From the NCBI GenBank assembly GCA_039819485.1, contig JBCBRY010000035.1, positions 6,850 to 70,849 on the forward strand: a stretch of DNA of 64,000 nt, given 5' to 3'. This DNA comes from UBA6168 sp039819485 (GTDB taxonomy: Bacteria > Bacteroidota > Bacteroidia > Chitinophagales > Saprospiraceae). Within the stretch, counting starts at the first letter, position 1; every line of letters begins with the position of its first letter. The notes under the pieces were generated by a model. It saw only the letters and a program-made list of their open reading frames with translations. It searched no databases and was not told the DNA's origin. This document shows positions 34,325-42,363 of this stretch, piece by piece. The position numbers were made by a program, and so were the translations under genes.

Positions 34325-34365
34325 AGCCGGACACGTTCAATGCGTGTCTGGCTTTGCTTTTTCCT
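34325..34365 (+). terminator. Intrinsic terminator after the T9SS leucine-rich protein
   Basis: AGCCGGACACG / CGTGTCTGGCT with a short TTCAATG loop and the T-rich TTGCTTTTT after it, 47 bp past the stop. Confidence 0.85.
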
Positions 34366-34873
34366 GATAAGGGAATATTTTTCTGTTTGAATTCTTATAT
34401 CTGATCTTTACAGCCATTGCCATTGTAAAAGGCTCTGTCCTTTAAAAGTAACTAAGAACAACCGCTGAAAGTGTGATCAAGAATTGACTCTATCCTGCCT
34501 TGAATTAATTCTCTTCTTTTGCAAATAATTATATTATTGCCCCGTAGATATATGTCAATTATTAAAATAATATAGGTCCAAAATGTTTCTATAAAAAATA
34601 ATAAATTTTAATTTTCTGATTAAAAGTATTTTATGAAATAAAAAATAACTTAGCTATAAAAAATAAATATGTTATTGATGAGTAGGCCAAACGTATTATA
34701 TATTGATTTTTCCACATGGCTCGCATTTTGATTTGTCATAGTGTATCTACTCCTCCTTTCTTGTTTTAGACACCTCGTTCCTGCACTTTTTCCCCTTCGT
34801 ATTTCCTGGCTGTAACACCCTTACACTAATCCTCTCATTTCGTATTTGATTGTAGAAGATAAACTAAAGAACG
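34366..34873. other. 508-bp gene-free AT-rich stretch
   Basis: No gene or clear RNA is seen. The stretch is rich in A/T, lacks repeats, and should contain the promoter of the downstream gene, but no convincing TTTG/TAnnTTTG pair was found. Only CGTATTTGATTG near 34841-34852 is loosely similar. Confidence 0.5.
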
Positions 34874-36442
34874 ATGAACAAATTTTCAACACTATGTTTG
34901 TTTCTGCTGGCCACCCAACTATCAGCACAATCAGTAGAACACTATGAAAAACTTGCAATGGCATCATTCTATGCCAAGGATTTCCCTACTTCTCTGTTGC
35001 AACATGAAAAGATCATCCAAGCGGATGGGCAACATCTCAATTCCTTGTTTTTTGCAGGCGAATCTGCTCGCTTAATGGGCGATTTTAAGAAAGCAGAGTC
35101 TTATTTCGAACGGATACCTGACGAAGCCAAAGCGGGGTACCTTGCTCCGACAGACTATCACCTGGGACTGGTAAAACAAGGATTGAACAAAAGGGACGAG
35201 GCAAAAAACTACTATGAAAATTATTTGAACAAACACGCTGGCGAAAACGAACTTTTCACTCATCTGGCACAGAGCGCCATCCATTCTTTGGTCAAAGGCG
35301 ACGACTGGGTCGAAGAAGGCTCGTTGCTCGACCTGCTGCCCGACAATATCAACTCAGAACATGCTGAAATGGCGCCGCTGCGCTACGCCGACAAACTATA
35401 TTTTTCTTCCATTTTGACGGAGAATTACTTGCCTACCAAAAATAAGCGCAAGAAAAAGAAGTTTGTGCAGCGTCCGGTGACTCGTATCTACGAGGCCCAG
35501 TTTAACCGAAAGGCCAAGGAATCTTCCATCAATCCCCGATCGGCCATCTTGAGTGCCTCCAATATTACCTTGATGCCGGATGCCAGCCGCATGTATTATA
35601 CCTTGTGCAGCGATGAAAATCCCACCGCACAGGAACAATGTACGATCTGGTACCGCAACCGTTTTTATGATGGTACCTGGGGGCCGGCAGTGAAGTTGCC
35701 CGAGCAGATCAATCACCGCAAAGCTACCAATACCCAGCCTGCCATCGGTTACGATTGGGCCTTGAAAAAATATGTCCTTTACTTTGTTTCCGACCGCCCG
35801 GGCGGCATCGGGGGCAAAGATATCTGGAGTTCCGTGATCGGGCCGGACGATACGTTCGGTGAGCCGGAACTGATGCCGGTCAATACGGCCGACGATGAAG
35901 CTACGCCGTTTTTTCACCAGCCGTCGCAGACCTTGTTCTTCAGTTCTAAAGGCTGGAACAGCGCAGGCGGTTACGATATCTTTCAAACAACCAGGAATAA
36001 TTCCCGTGAATGGAAAGCGCCTGCGAGCATGGGCACCAGCCTCAACTCGGAGCGGGACGAACTGTATTACACTTACCACACGTCTTCCAAGTTTGCCTAT
36101 TTTGTTTCGGGTGAAATGGAGGAGGGCGCTTTTGATTTAGACATATTCGAGGCACGGGTATTTGTCGACCTGCAGCTTAGAACTTTTAACCAAGGCACGA
36201 AGCAAACCGTCTTCGGGGCCGGCATCGAAATAGAAGAGATGAATACCGGGACCAAAGGAAATTATACTACCGGCAAAACAGTCCACGATGCCAAGATAAA
36301 ATTGGAACCGGGCACAAAATACAAAGTGACGGTCACGGCTCCGGGGTTCCAGCCATACAGCATGGAAGTGAGTACCGAGAAAGCGGCTCACTTTTCAGTG
36401 ATCGAAAAAAATATATTCCTGCGGCCATTTGCCAAGCCGTAA
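34874..36442 (+). CDS. Secreted TPR/PD40 beta-propeller envelope protein (PorE-like without OmpA domain)
   Basis: 522 residues. Signal peptide 1-19 (FSTLCLFLLATQLSAQ). TPR-like helices about 22-145. WD40-like PD40 repeats follow (LYFSSILTENY, ILSASNITLMPDASRMYYT, VLYFVSDRPGGIGGKDIWSS, TLFFSSKGWNSAGGYDIFQT, FAYFVSGEMEEGAFDLDIFE). About 430-522 is a carboxypeptidase-regulatory-like beta domain (VFGAGIEIEEMNTGTKGNYT). This is the architecture of PorE/SprE-associated T9SS envelope proteins, but the OmpA peptidoglycan-binding domain is absent and no lipobox is present, so membership of the secretion complex is uncertain. It is probably periplasmic. An intrinsic terminator follows. Confidence 0.8.
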   Translation: MNKFSTLCLFLLATQLSAQSVEHYEKLAMASFYAKDFPTSLLQHEKIIQADGQHLNSLFFAGESARLMGDFKKAESYFERIPDEAKAGYLAPTDYHLGLVKQGLNKRDEAKNYYENYLNKHAGENELFTHLAQSAIHSLVKGDDWVEEGSLLDLLPDNINSEHAEMAPLRYADKLYFSSILTENYLPTKNKRKKKKFVQRPVTRIYEAQFNRKAKESSINPRSAILSASNITLMPDASRMYYTLCSDENPTAQEQCTIWYRNRFYDGTWGPAVKLPEQINHRKATNTQPAIGYDWALKKYVLYFVSDRPGGIGGKDIWSSVIGPDDTFGEPELMPVNTADDEATPFFHQPSQTLFFSSKGWNSAGGYDIFQTTRNNSREWKAPASMGTSLNSERDELYYTYHTSSKFAYFVSGEMEEGAFDLDIFEARVFVDLQLRTFNQGTKQTVFGAGIEIEEMNTGTKGNYTTGKTVHDAKIKLEPGTKYKVTVTAPGFQPYSMEVSTEKAAHFSVIEKNIFLRPFAKP

Positions 36443-36470
36443 GGCAAACGATATAAATACCGAGATTCAA

Positions 36471-36508
36471 GAGGGCTGTCCGATTTTATCGGGCGCCCTT
36501 TTTTTTGT
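36471..36508 (+). terminator. Intrinsic terminator after the PD40 protein gene
   Basis: AGGGC...GCCCT stem with an inner CCGAT / ATCGGG pair, then eight Ts. Confidence 0.85.
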
Positions 36509-36513
36509 TCGGG

Positions 36514-36671
36514 CCACCATGTAACTCGGATTGTCAATCCGAGCAACCGCGCTTCTCGGACCACCGTGTAACTCGGATTGTCAATCCGAGCAACCGCACT
36601 TCTCGGACCACCATGTAACTCGGATTGCCAATCCGAGCAACCGCACTTCTCGGATTAACAATCCGAGTTAC
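36514..36671. repeat. 47-bp tandem repeat, three copies, each with a CTCGGATTG hairpin
   Basis: Units begin at 36514, 36561 and 36608, are 47 bp long and differ at three or four sites. A partial fourth follows (TTAACAATCCGAGTTAC to 36671). Each unit holds ACTCGGATTGTCAATCCGAG, a strong hairpin. Solitary related hairpins occur at 38023-38060 and 46857-46882. It is not a CRISPR array: there are no unique spacers. Confidence 0.9.
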
Positions 36672-36715
36672 AAAATACTTTTACTACCCGATTAAAATAC
36701 GGGGCCCCGTTTCAT

Positions 36716-36723
36716 TACATTTG
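36716..36723 (+). promoter_or_regulatory. Bacteroidota -7 element TACATTTG
   Basis: An exact TAnnTTTG match 24 bp before the ATG of the EAD11/AbiC protein. No good -33 box is present, but the -7 alone is strong. Confidence 0.5.
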
Positions 36724-36747
36724 TCATTTCCTTTTTACTTCACCATC

Positions 36748-37536
36748 ATGGAATTAACCGACATTCAAATAAAATTAAAAGAACGCCTGTCGCTCGGCCT
36801 GAATTATGGCCTGCAATCATTGGAAGAGGCGCTCGCCAACACTTCTTTGTTGAAAGACGAAATCATCACGTTTAAAAGTCAGTACAATGATTTAAATAAA
36901 ATTGCCAGTCAGGGGATTTTGGGCTACGAACAGGTGGAGATCGGCTACAATAAAATCCGCCAGGGACTTTTAAGCATGATCGATAAAATAACGGCCACTG
37001 ATTTAATCAATCAGAACAAATTGCCGGGTGTCCAAAACACCGAGCTGCAAAACCGGAAAGAGAATTTTTTTGAATTACTGAAAATACATTTCAACAACCT
37101 CGAAAGCGTCACCGTCACCTTGCAGACCTGGACGGGCGATCAATACAAAGAAGACATCCGCAAAGGCCGCGAAGCGGTCACTTATTTATGCAAGCAAATA
37201 TTTTATTATAATTTCAAACACCCTCGCCCGAGCGTCGAAGTCGGCACCATCGAGGAATATGCCAGAGACTGGTTTGAAATACGTTACCCGCGCATGGAAG
37301 CCTATATGAATACCTTGTGTTTTATTTTAAGATACATCAGCGAAGAAGAAGTGGACCAGGCGTTTTTTTACGGTACTGTCAAAGCCGTTTTGTCCACCAC
37401 TGAAAAAATAATGATGATCTATTATGCCATCGCCGGCCTGAATGCAGATTTCAAAAAAATATTAAATGAGTCGGGGATTATTGAGGGGAATTTGAGAAGT
37501 AAATTAATAGAGCAAAAGCATTTTGATTTGCTGTAA
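36748..37536 (+). CDS. EAD11-like domain fused to putative phage abortive-infection (AbiC-type) domain
   Basis: 262 residues from ATG 36748 (MELTDIQIKLKERLS); an upstream in-frame start would read through the tandem repeat. Residues about 8-85 match effector-associated domain 11: SLGLNYGLQSLEEALANTSL, IITFKSQYNDLNKIASQGIL, GYEQVEIGYNKIRQGLLSMID. The typical E-x-x-Y-N-x-I-R-x-x-L-L motif is present. Residues about 105-262 resemble the putative abortive phage infection protein family: ENFFELLKIHFNNLESVTVT, IRKGREAVTYLCKQIF, YMNTLCFILRYISEEEV, LSTTEKIMMIYYAIAGLNAD. EAD domains link effectors to adaptors in bacterial conflict systems, so this is a compact defence-effector candidate. The AbiC link is a family-pattern call, not proven. 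Confidence 0.7.
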   Translation: MELTDIQIKLKERLSLGLNYGLQSLEEALANTSLLKDEIITFKSQYNDLNKIASQGILGYEQVEIGYNKIRQGLLSMIDKITATDLINQNKLPGVQNTELQNRKENFFELLKIHFNNLESVTVTLQTWTGDQYKEDIRKGREAVTYLCKQIFYYNFKHPRPSVEVGTIEEYARDWFEIRYPRMEAYMNTLCFILRYISEEEVDQAFFYGTVKAVLSTTEKIMMIYYAIAGLNADFKKILNESGIIEGNLRSKLIEQKHFDLL

Positions 37537-37587
37537 CGCGGACGGCCAGTCCGCAGAGCGTGGTAGGGCGGACTGGCTGTCCGTGTT
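37536..37587. repeat. Hairpin ACGCGGACGGCCAGTCCGC / GCGGACTGGCTGTCCGTGTT
   Basis: Arms of 19-20 bp with a few mismatches around AGAGCGTGGTAGG. It starts at the last base of the stop codon of the EAD11/AbiC gene and so most likely forms the mRNA 3' end. Confidence 0.8.
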
Positions 37588-38055
37588 GCTAAAAAATCAA
37601 TAATATGTGTGCGTATAGGCGAGCAGCCCGACGGTGTAGTGTTTGAGCGGAGCGAGTTTACACCGTCTTGATTTTTTGTTTCTTTTTTATCATGAAAAAA
37701 GAAAAATACGTTAGAAGTGAAATACCTGAAATAATTGATCCATTCTCAAGAGTTTTCACTTTTCTCATCCCTGCCGGGGGCTTTCTTTTTTTTAGCGAAA
37801 AAAGAAACAAAAACGCCTGTCAAAAAAACTCGCTCCGCTCAGACAGTTTTTTGACAGGCCACCCGCCGTGATACGAACAATGAAGTGAGGATAAATATCT
37901 GCCGAAGTCCACTTCGGTGCCCACCGGCGGGACATCGACGGTACAAAAAAACCACCACCGCTTTTGCGGTGATGGTTTGGTTTAAAAAATTAGAGATGCG
38001 TTTTTTATATTTTATCGGATTGGCCATCCGAGTTACGGTCACTGGATCATCCGAG
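37588..38055. repeat. Nested inverted-repeat element in a gene-free stretch (core 37644-37841)
   Basis: TGAGCGGAGCGAGTT (37644-37658) has its exact reverse complement at 37827-37841, and inside it TTTTTGTTTCTTTTTT (37673-37688) is mirrored at 37798-37813. A further hairpin, CCTGTCAAAAAAACT / AGTTTTTTGACAGG (37816-37859), overlaps the right end. The 67-codon open frame within is not supported. The layered arms give a roughly 200-bp MITE-like unit. Downstream, ATCGGATTGGCCATCCGAGTTAC is a CTCGGATTG-family hairpin. Confidence 0.7.
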
Positions 38056-41000
38056 TTATTTCAATATGACTTTTCCGCTGTACATTCCCACGCCATCCAT
38101 TTCCACTTGATAGAAATAAATACCTGGCGCCAGGTCGCCCCGCTCGAAGCGGTAGGTATTCTTCGCTGAGAATGCATCGAATACGAGCTGTTTGCCCAGT
38201 GCGTCGTGCAAGATGAAAACAGCCTCGGCCGTGATCGATTCGGGGATTTCAAAAGTGACATCACCGAGCGATGGGTTCGGGTACGTTTTCAGGGCGCCGA
38301 GGCTGTGGGGGCGTTCATCTGTATCGTTGATGACTTCTACAAAATTCTCACCGAGGGTGTGGAAGACGGTGTTGGTAATGATCGGGTCGTTGAAATCAAA
38401 ATAAATAGCAGCTTCATTTTCGATGACGGTCCCCAGTGGCAGGTCCACTTTTTGCGAAGCTTTGAATTTGACAAAGCCATGCGAGGCCGGTTCGTTGATG
38501 TTACTGTCGGGCAGCATGATGTCGTCGAAAGTGAAGCGCAGGGTATTTCCGTCGATCAATTCAAATTGATAAGGATGGCTCGCTGCGCCGGGGCGGATGG
38601 TCGCCGGGTCGAGTGCAGTGTCGAGTTCGTCAATAATGACCACTTTGAATGCGGTATCCGTCCCGGTGTTCTGGAAACGAATCAGGTAGTCGATGTCCGT
38701 ATTCTTTTTGATAAAATGCTCGTCGCCATAACCTGTCGGGAAGGCCTGTTTGTCGTTCGGGTCAAATGAGCCGATGTTCTGTTGGCAATCGGTAGCGATG
38801 AACGGATTCGGGTTTTCCAGCGGGAACAGGTTTAGCAAACCAAAAATATTGACACCATTGCAACCTTCAACGGCGGCGGCCACGTTGCCGGGGAATGGGT
38901 GGCCGGGTTCCTGCTCGGCTTCGATGCGGTACGTGGCGCCATTGGCCGGAATGCCCGGCATCGTTGCCACTTCGCCAGGTGCCAGATCAAACTGATCGGC
39001 ATTGAGCATGATCAAATCCTCTACGACGATGTACTCCAGCGGCCCGGCCATCGCAGCGGTACCCGTATTTTTCACCGAAAGAAAAACAGTATCGTTCTGA
39101 CAGACGGCCTCCGCTTCAATGTTCGCACCTGACCAGCTCAATAACAGAGGGGCACAGAGCGTGTCGGGGAAAATATGCGCATCTACACAATGGCTGGCTC
39201 CAAGTTCAGCAGTACATTCAAGGTCAAAGTAGATCTTAAAATTGCCACATTCACCAGCTGCTACATCACCGATATCAAAAGTGTACAAATTGCCACCGAG
39301 TGACGTGCCGGTAATTTCGCTTGAAGTAAAGGTCATAAATGGATCAAGCTGGACTTCCACGTACACGTCCTCGATGGTTTCATTGCTGTAATTGCAGTAA
39401 CTGACAGTGTAATAATTTTCAAAACAACGGCGCAGGAACGGCGTCGAAATGTCGACCCAAAGAATCGGGCACAGGGTGTCATAATGGACAGGGATGTCTT
39501 GGACGACTTGCTGACTTGCACCCGGTGAAAGTTGAACGGTGTACGTGGTGCCACAAACTTGTCCATAGTTAAAAGGCACATCCAAACTGACTTCGGCAAG
39601 CGTATCAATGGTGCAAAGGTCAAAGGAATATTGGCCGAGTGAATCTGTAATGGTCGTCAGTGTGGTTCCCGTCTCCAACCCGGTGATGTTGACAGGCCAG
39701 CCCGCCAGGCTTGGCTCTGTTCCGTCCAGGTCACAATCTTCGTCGACGTCATGGTAAACAGTTCCGGTGACATTGAAGTCGAGGGTGTCGTTGTAATTGA
39801 AGCGAATAATCTGCATGTAAGTAATGCCCCCGCCGGTTTCTGCTAGGTTTGAAACAGGGAAACCATTTTCCAAAAGTGCAATCGAATCCAGGCCATTGCG
39901 GATGTCAAAACCGTCACCGACTGTTCCGTCGCCATCTAGATCGAGCCTTTCGATGGGGATGATCGGAACATTGGGGTCGATGGCAGCGCACCAGTTGATG
40001 ACCGTATGCATACGTACGATTCTGTCTGGATCACCATCACAGTTGTAGTCAAAGATCAAATCATCGAAAGTGACGGCCAGTAAGCCGCTGTCTTGATCAA
40101 TGACTTCCAGCGTATCAATAAAAGGGTCGCCGGGCAGATAATCCTCGGGAAGGCGAAGCTCCCAGGCATTGTAAAAATTAATTGTTTGTTCGCAGGTCTC
40201 GCTATGATTGCCAGCGCTATCGATCGCCTCAAATTTTCTGTCAATGTGACCATAGCCGCAGCCAGAGCTCCAAGAAAAATCTCTGAATTTCCAGACTTCC
40301 TCTACACCACAATTGTCTACTGCGTCGAATTGTCCGAAATACATAGCCAGGTCGTCATCGTTGGCCAGCTCGATCCCCAGGGCAGCAATGGTTCCTTTGG
40401 AAACAGTGATATCGGCCGGTGCCGTACAGATCGGAGGAGTGGTGTCGTTATTGCAGTCAGGAGAGAGGATTTCGAGGGTTGTTGCGCAGTAATTTTCATT
40501 GCCGTTTTCATCAATCACCCACATGATTATGTCGTAATTGCCGACTTCATTCTCTTCAAACGTCAGGAATTCAGTAAGAGGTGCCTGGGCCGACGGGGTA
40601 GGGCCCAATTCGATCCTGAATTCTACGCCGGAGCAACCATCAAAGCTGCCATTATCAAAATCATCGCCCCACACTGTCACTTCACCAGGGACTGCTTTGC
40701 CCATTTCTACGACCAATCCACTTACACAGACAGCCGTTGGGGCGATGGTATCGTCGGCACAGTCGATTACTTCTATTTCACCCCAGCAAGAATTGCCATT
40801 GAACAGGTCGTACACGACGATCTGTTGGATAGTGCCGATGTGGGAAGTGTCGAGGAAGACGGTGTCCAAACCTGGGGGTGTACTGCCGTTGAGAAAATCG
40901 ATGCCGTACCAAGGACAGAGAGGGCCGCTTTCCAGTACGTCGTCCGGAACAATAGGAACGCTGCCACTGGTCGGGATACCTACCGTCTGAAATGCGTTGC

Positions 41001-41961
41001 AAGTAAGATTGCCAACAAAACAGCTTTTGATCTCCACTTCCACCGTACAATAATTATTAAGTCCTACTTCATCCACTACCCATAAAGCGACAGTGTGCAT
41101 CCCGATATCGGAAGTATCGAAAGTGATCGTCGTGGTAGATGGGAGCGTCGGGACGGGGTCCAGTTCTTTTTCTATGAAATAATCTACCAGCCCGCACTGG
41201 TCGTAACTGCCATCATCAAAGACCTGGGCGCCGATGGTCGATGCTCCGTTTAGGCCCAATGAAATCACCGTGTATGCATCACATATCGCTACGGGCGGCT
41301 CGGTGTCGGGGTTGCAGTTGATTCCGCCAGGGAAGGCTTGAATGACGATCGATCCCCAGCAGGAATTTCCGGTACTGGCATCTGTGATCAATGCTGTATT
41401 GATACCAATGTAGGAAGTGTCAACCGGGAAGGGTGGCGGGATGGGGGTACCTGGTGAGTTACCTATGAAAATTTCCATTTCATGATAACAATAAGGCCCT
41501 CCTTCAAGGATCATTTCAGGAGTGACCGCTGCTGTTCCATTTGGATCTAAAGCCAGGTTGACCAAAGCATTGCAGGTCAGGTTTTGGTTGCCCTGGCATT
41601 CGGTTATTTCTATTGTGACGGTACAAAAATCGCTGATGCCCGCCTGGTCGGTGACCCACATTGCCACGTCGTTGTTGCCGATGTCCGAGCTGTCGAATAT
41701 CACACTCTGGGTACTTGGGGGACTTGTAGAGGCAGGTGCCGTTTCGATAAAAAAGGACAGTGCGCCGGGGCAGTTGTCAAAGCTGCCATCGTTGATGTCC
41801 TCGGCCCAGATTTCTACTTCCCCATTGCTTCCCAGCTGGGCGGTCAGTCCATTTTTACAATACGGGGTCGGTGGTGTTACATCGGGATTGCATTGCGCAA
41901 GCAGGTCAGAGTTTATGAACAGTGCTAAGCAGATGCAGCAAAAAAGTTGAATATGTTTCAT
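38056..41961 (-). CDS. Large secreted multi-domain adhesin-like protein with T9SS sorting domain
   Basis: 1301 residues from ATG 41961 (MKHIQLFCCICLALFINSDL), a cleavable signal; a longer frame starts 12 codons upstream. Four or five HYR/Ig-like modules of about 110 residues follow (repeated FDNGSFDNCPGALSFFIE, IGNNDVAMWVTDQAGISDFC, ATTLEILSPDCN). An SdrD/Cna-B-like module follows (DCDLDGTEPSLAGWPVNITG, TDSLGQYSFDLCTI, about 740-800). Then a DUF11/DUF7619-like repeat (FDPNDKQAFPTGYGDEHFIK, IDYLIRFQNTGTDTAFKVVI, about 1020-1200). The end is a type IX sorting domain (LKTYPNPSLGDVTFEI, GIYFYQVEMDGVGMYSGKVI). Abundant paired Cys fit a surface location. The role in adhesion is inferred. Confidence 0.9.
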   Translation of the reverse strand: MKHIQLFCCICLALFINSDLLAQCNPDVTPPTPYCKNGLTAQLGSNGEVEIWAEDINDGSFDNCPGALSFFIETAPASTSPPSTQSVIFDSSDIGNNDVAMWVTDQAGISDFCTVTIEITECQGNQNLTCNALVNLALDPNGTAAVTPEMILEGGPYCYHEMEIFIGNSPGTPIPPPFPVDTSYIGINTALITDASTGNSCWGSIVIQAFPGGINCNPDTEPPVAICDAYTVISLGLNGASTIGAQVFDDGSYDQCGLVDYFIEKELDPVPTLPSTTTITFDTSDIGMHTVALWVVDEVGLNNYCTVEVEIKSCFVGNLTCNAFQTVGIPTSGSVPIVPDDVLESGPLCPWYGIDFLNGSTPPGLDTVFLDTSHIGTIQQIVVYDLFNGNSCWGEIEVIDCADDTIAPTAVCVSGLVVEMGKAVPGEVTVWGDDFDNGSFDGCSGVEFRIELGPTPSAQAPLTEFLTFEENEVGNYDIIMWVIDENGNENYCATTLEILSPDCNNDTTPPICTAPADITVSKGTIAALGIELANDDDLAMYFGQFDAVDNCGVEEVWKFRDFSWSSGCGYGHIDRKFEAIDSAGNHSETCEQTINFYNAWELRLPEDYLPGDPFIDTLEVIDQDSGLLAVTFDDLIFDYNCDGDPDRIVRMHTVINWCAAIDPNVPIIPIERLDLDGDGTVGDGFDIRNGLDSIALLENGFPVSNLAETGGGITYMQIIRFNYNDTLDFNVTGTVYHDVDEDCDLDGTEPSLAGWPVNITGLETGTTLTTITDSLGQYSFDLCTIDTLAEVSLDVPFNYGQVCGTTYTVQLSPGASQQVVQDIPVHYDTLCPILWVDISTPFLRRCFENYYTVSYCNYSNETIEDVYVEVQLDPFMTFTSSEITGTSLGGNLYTFDIGDVAAGECGNFKIYFDLECTAELGASHCVDAHIFPDTLCAPLLLSWSGANIEAEAVCQNDTVFLSVKNTGTAAMAGPLEYIVVEDLIMLNADQFDLAPGEVATMPGIPANGATYRIEAEQEPGHPFPGNVAAAVEGCNGVNIFGLLNLFPLENPNPFIATDCQQNIGSFDPNDKQAFPTGYGDEHFIKKNTDIDYLIRFQNTGTDTAFKVVIIDELDTALDPATIRPGAASHPYQFELIDGNTLRFTFDDIMLPDSNINEPASHGFVKFKASQKVDLPLGTVIENEAAIYFDFNDPIITNTVFHTLGENFVEVINDTDERPHSLGALKTYPNPSLGDVTFEIPESITAEAVFILHDALGKQLVFDAFSAKNTYRFERGDLAPGIYFYQVEMDGVGMYSGKVILK

Positions 41962-42363
41962 GGGACAGGATTTCAGTATGTAAAGATAATTTTTCATGGG
42001 TGTTCTTTTTCGGTTGGCAGTCGTCAGTCGTCAGTCTACAGTCGTCAAGATTGCAGAACTGCTCGTTGAGACTTTTATCGTAATCAGTTTATAATGGTTT
42101 TTAATTGTGGAGAGCAAAGAGCAACTTTTTACTTTTTGCCTTCTACGTGTTTTGTGAAAAGCCCGGGAGCAGCATCCATTTCCGGAAAATGCCTGCTGCA
42201 CTCTTTTCACGGTACAAATGTGGGGAGTGTTTTTAGGGAAAACAAGATCAAAAAATACAATTTGTAGAGTAGTATTTTATCGAAAAAATAATTTAATCCA
42301 ATTAAATAAATATAATTGATTATTTTTGTAGAATAGTTATTAAAAAGTTTTTATTTCGATTTA
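41962..42363. other. Divergent intergenic stretch with hairpin and word repeat
   Basis: GGCAGTCGTCAGTCGTCAGTC (about 42014-42034) is a one-armed word repeat. A hairpin GTGAAAAG ... GCAGCA / TGCTGC ... CTTTTCAC spans 42154-42210. A -7 element for the downstream gene is at 42321-42328. No gene is seen. Confidence 0.6.
42321..42328 (+). promoter_or_regulatory. Bacteroidota -7 element TATTTTTG
   Basis: An exact TAnnTTTG match 35 bp before the ATG at 42364, in a strongly A/T-rich leader. No -33 box at the usual distance. Confidence 0.5.

Noticed and set aside
36514..36671. A possible CRISPR array.
   Set aside because: The repeats are contiguous with no unique spacers and there are no cas genes.
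36625..36747. An N-terminal extension of the EAD11/AbiC protein.
   Set aside because: It is encoded by the tandem repeat; ATG 36748 follows a -7 box at the right distance.
37668..37871. A 67-codon open frame.
   Set aside because: It is made of the inverted-repeat element; no start signal or homology pattern.
40093..41085. A 330-codon plus-strand frame antisense to the large T9SS protein.
   Set aside because: It is a codon-bias shadow; the opposite strand has repeated Ig-like modules.
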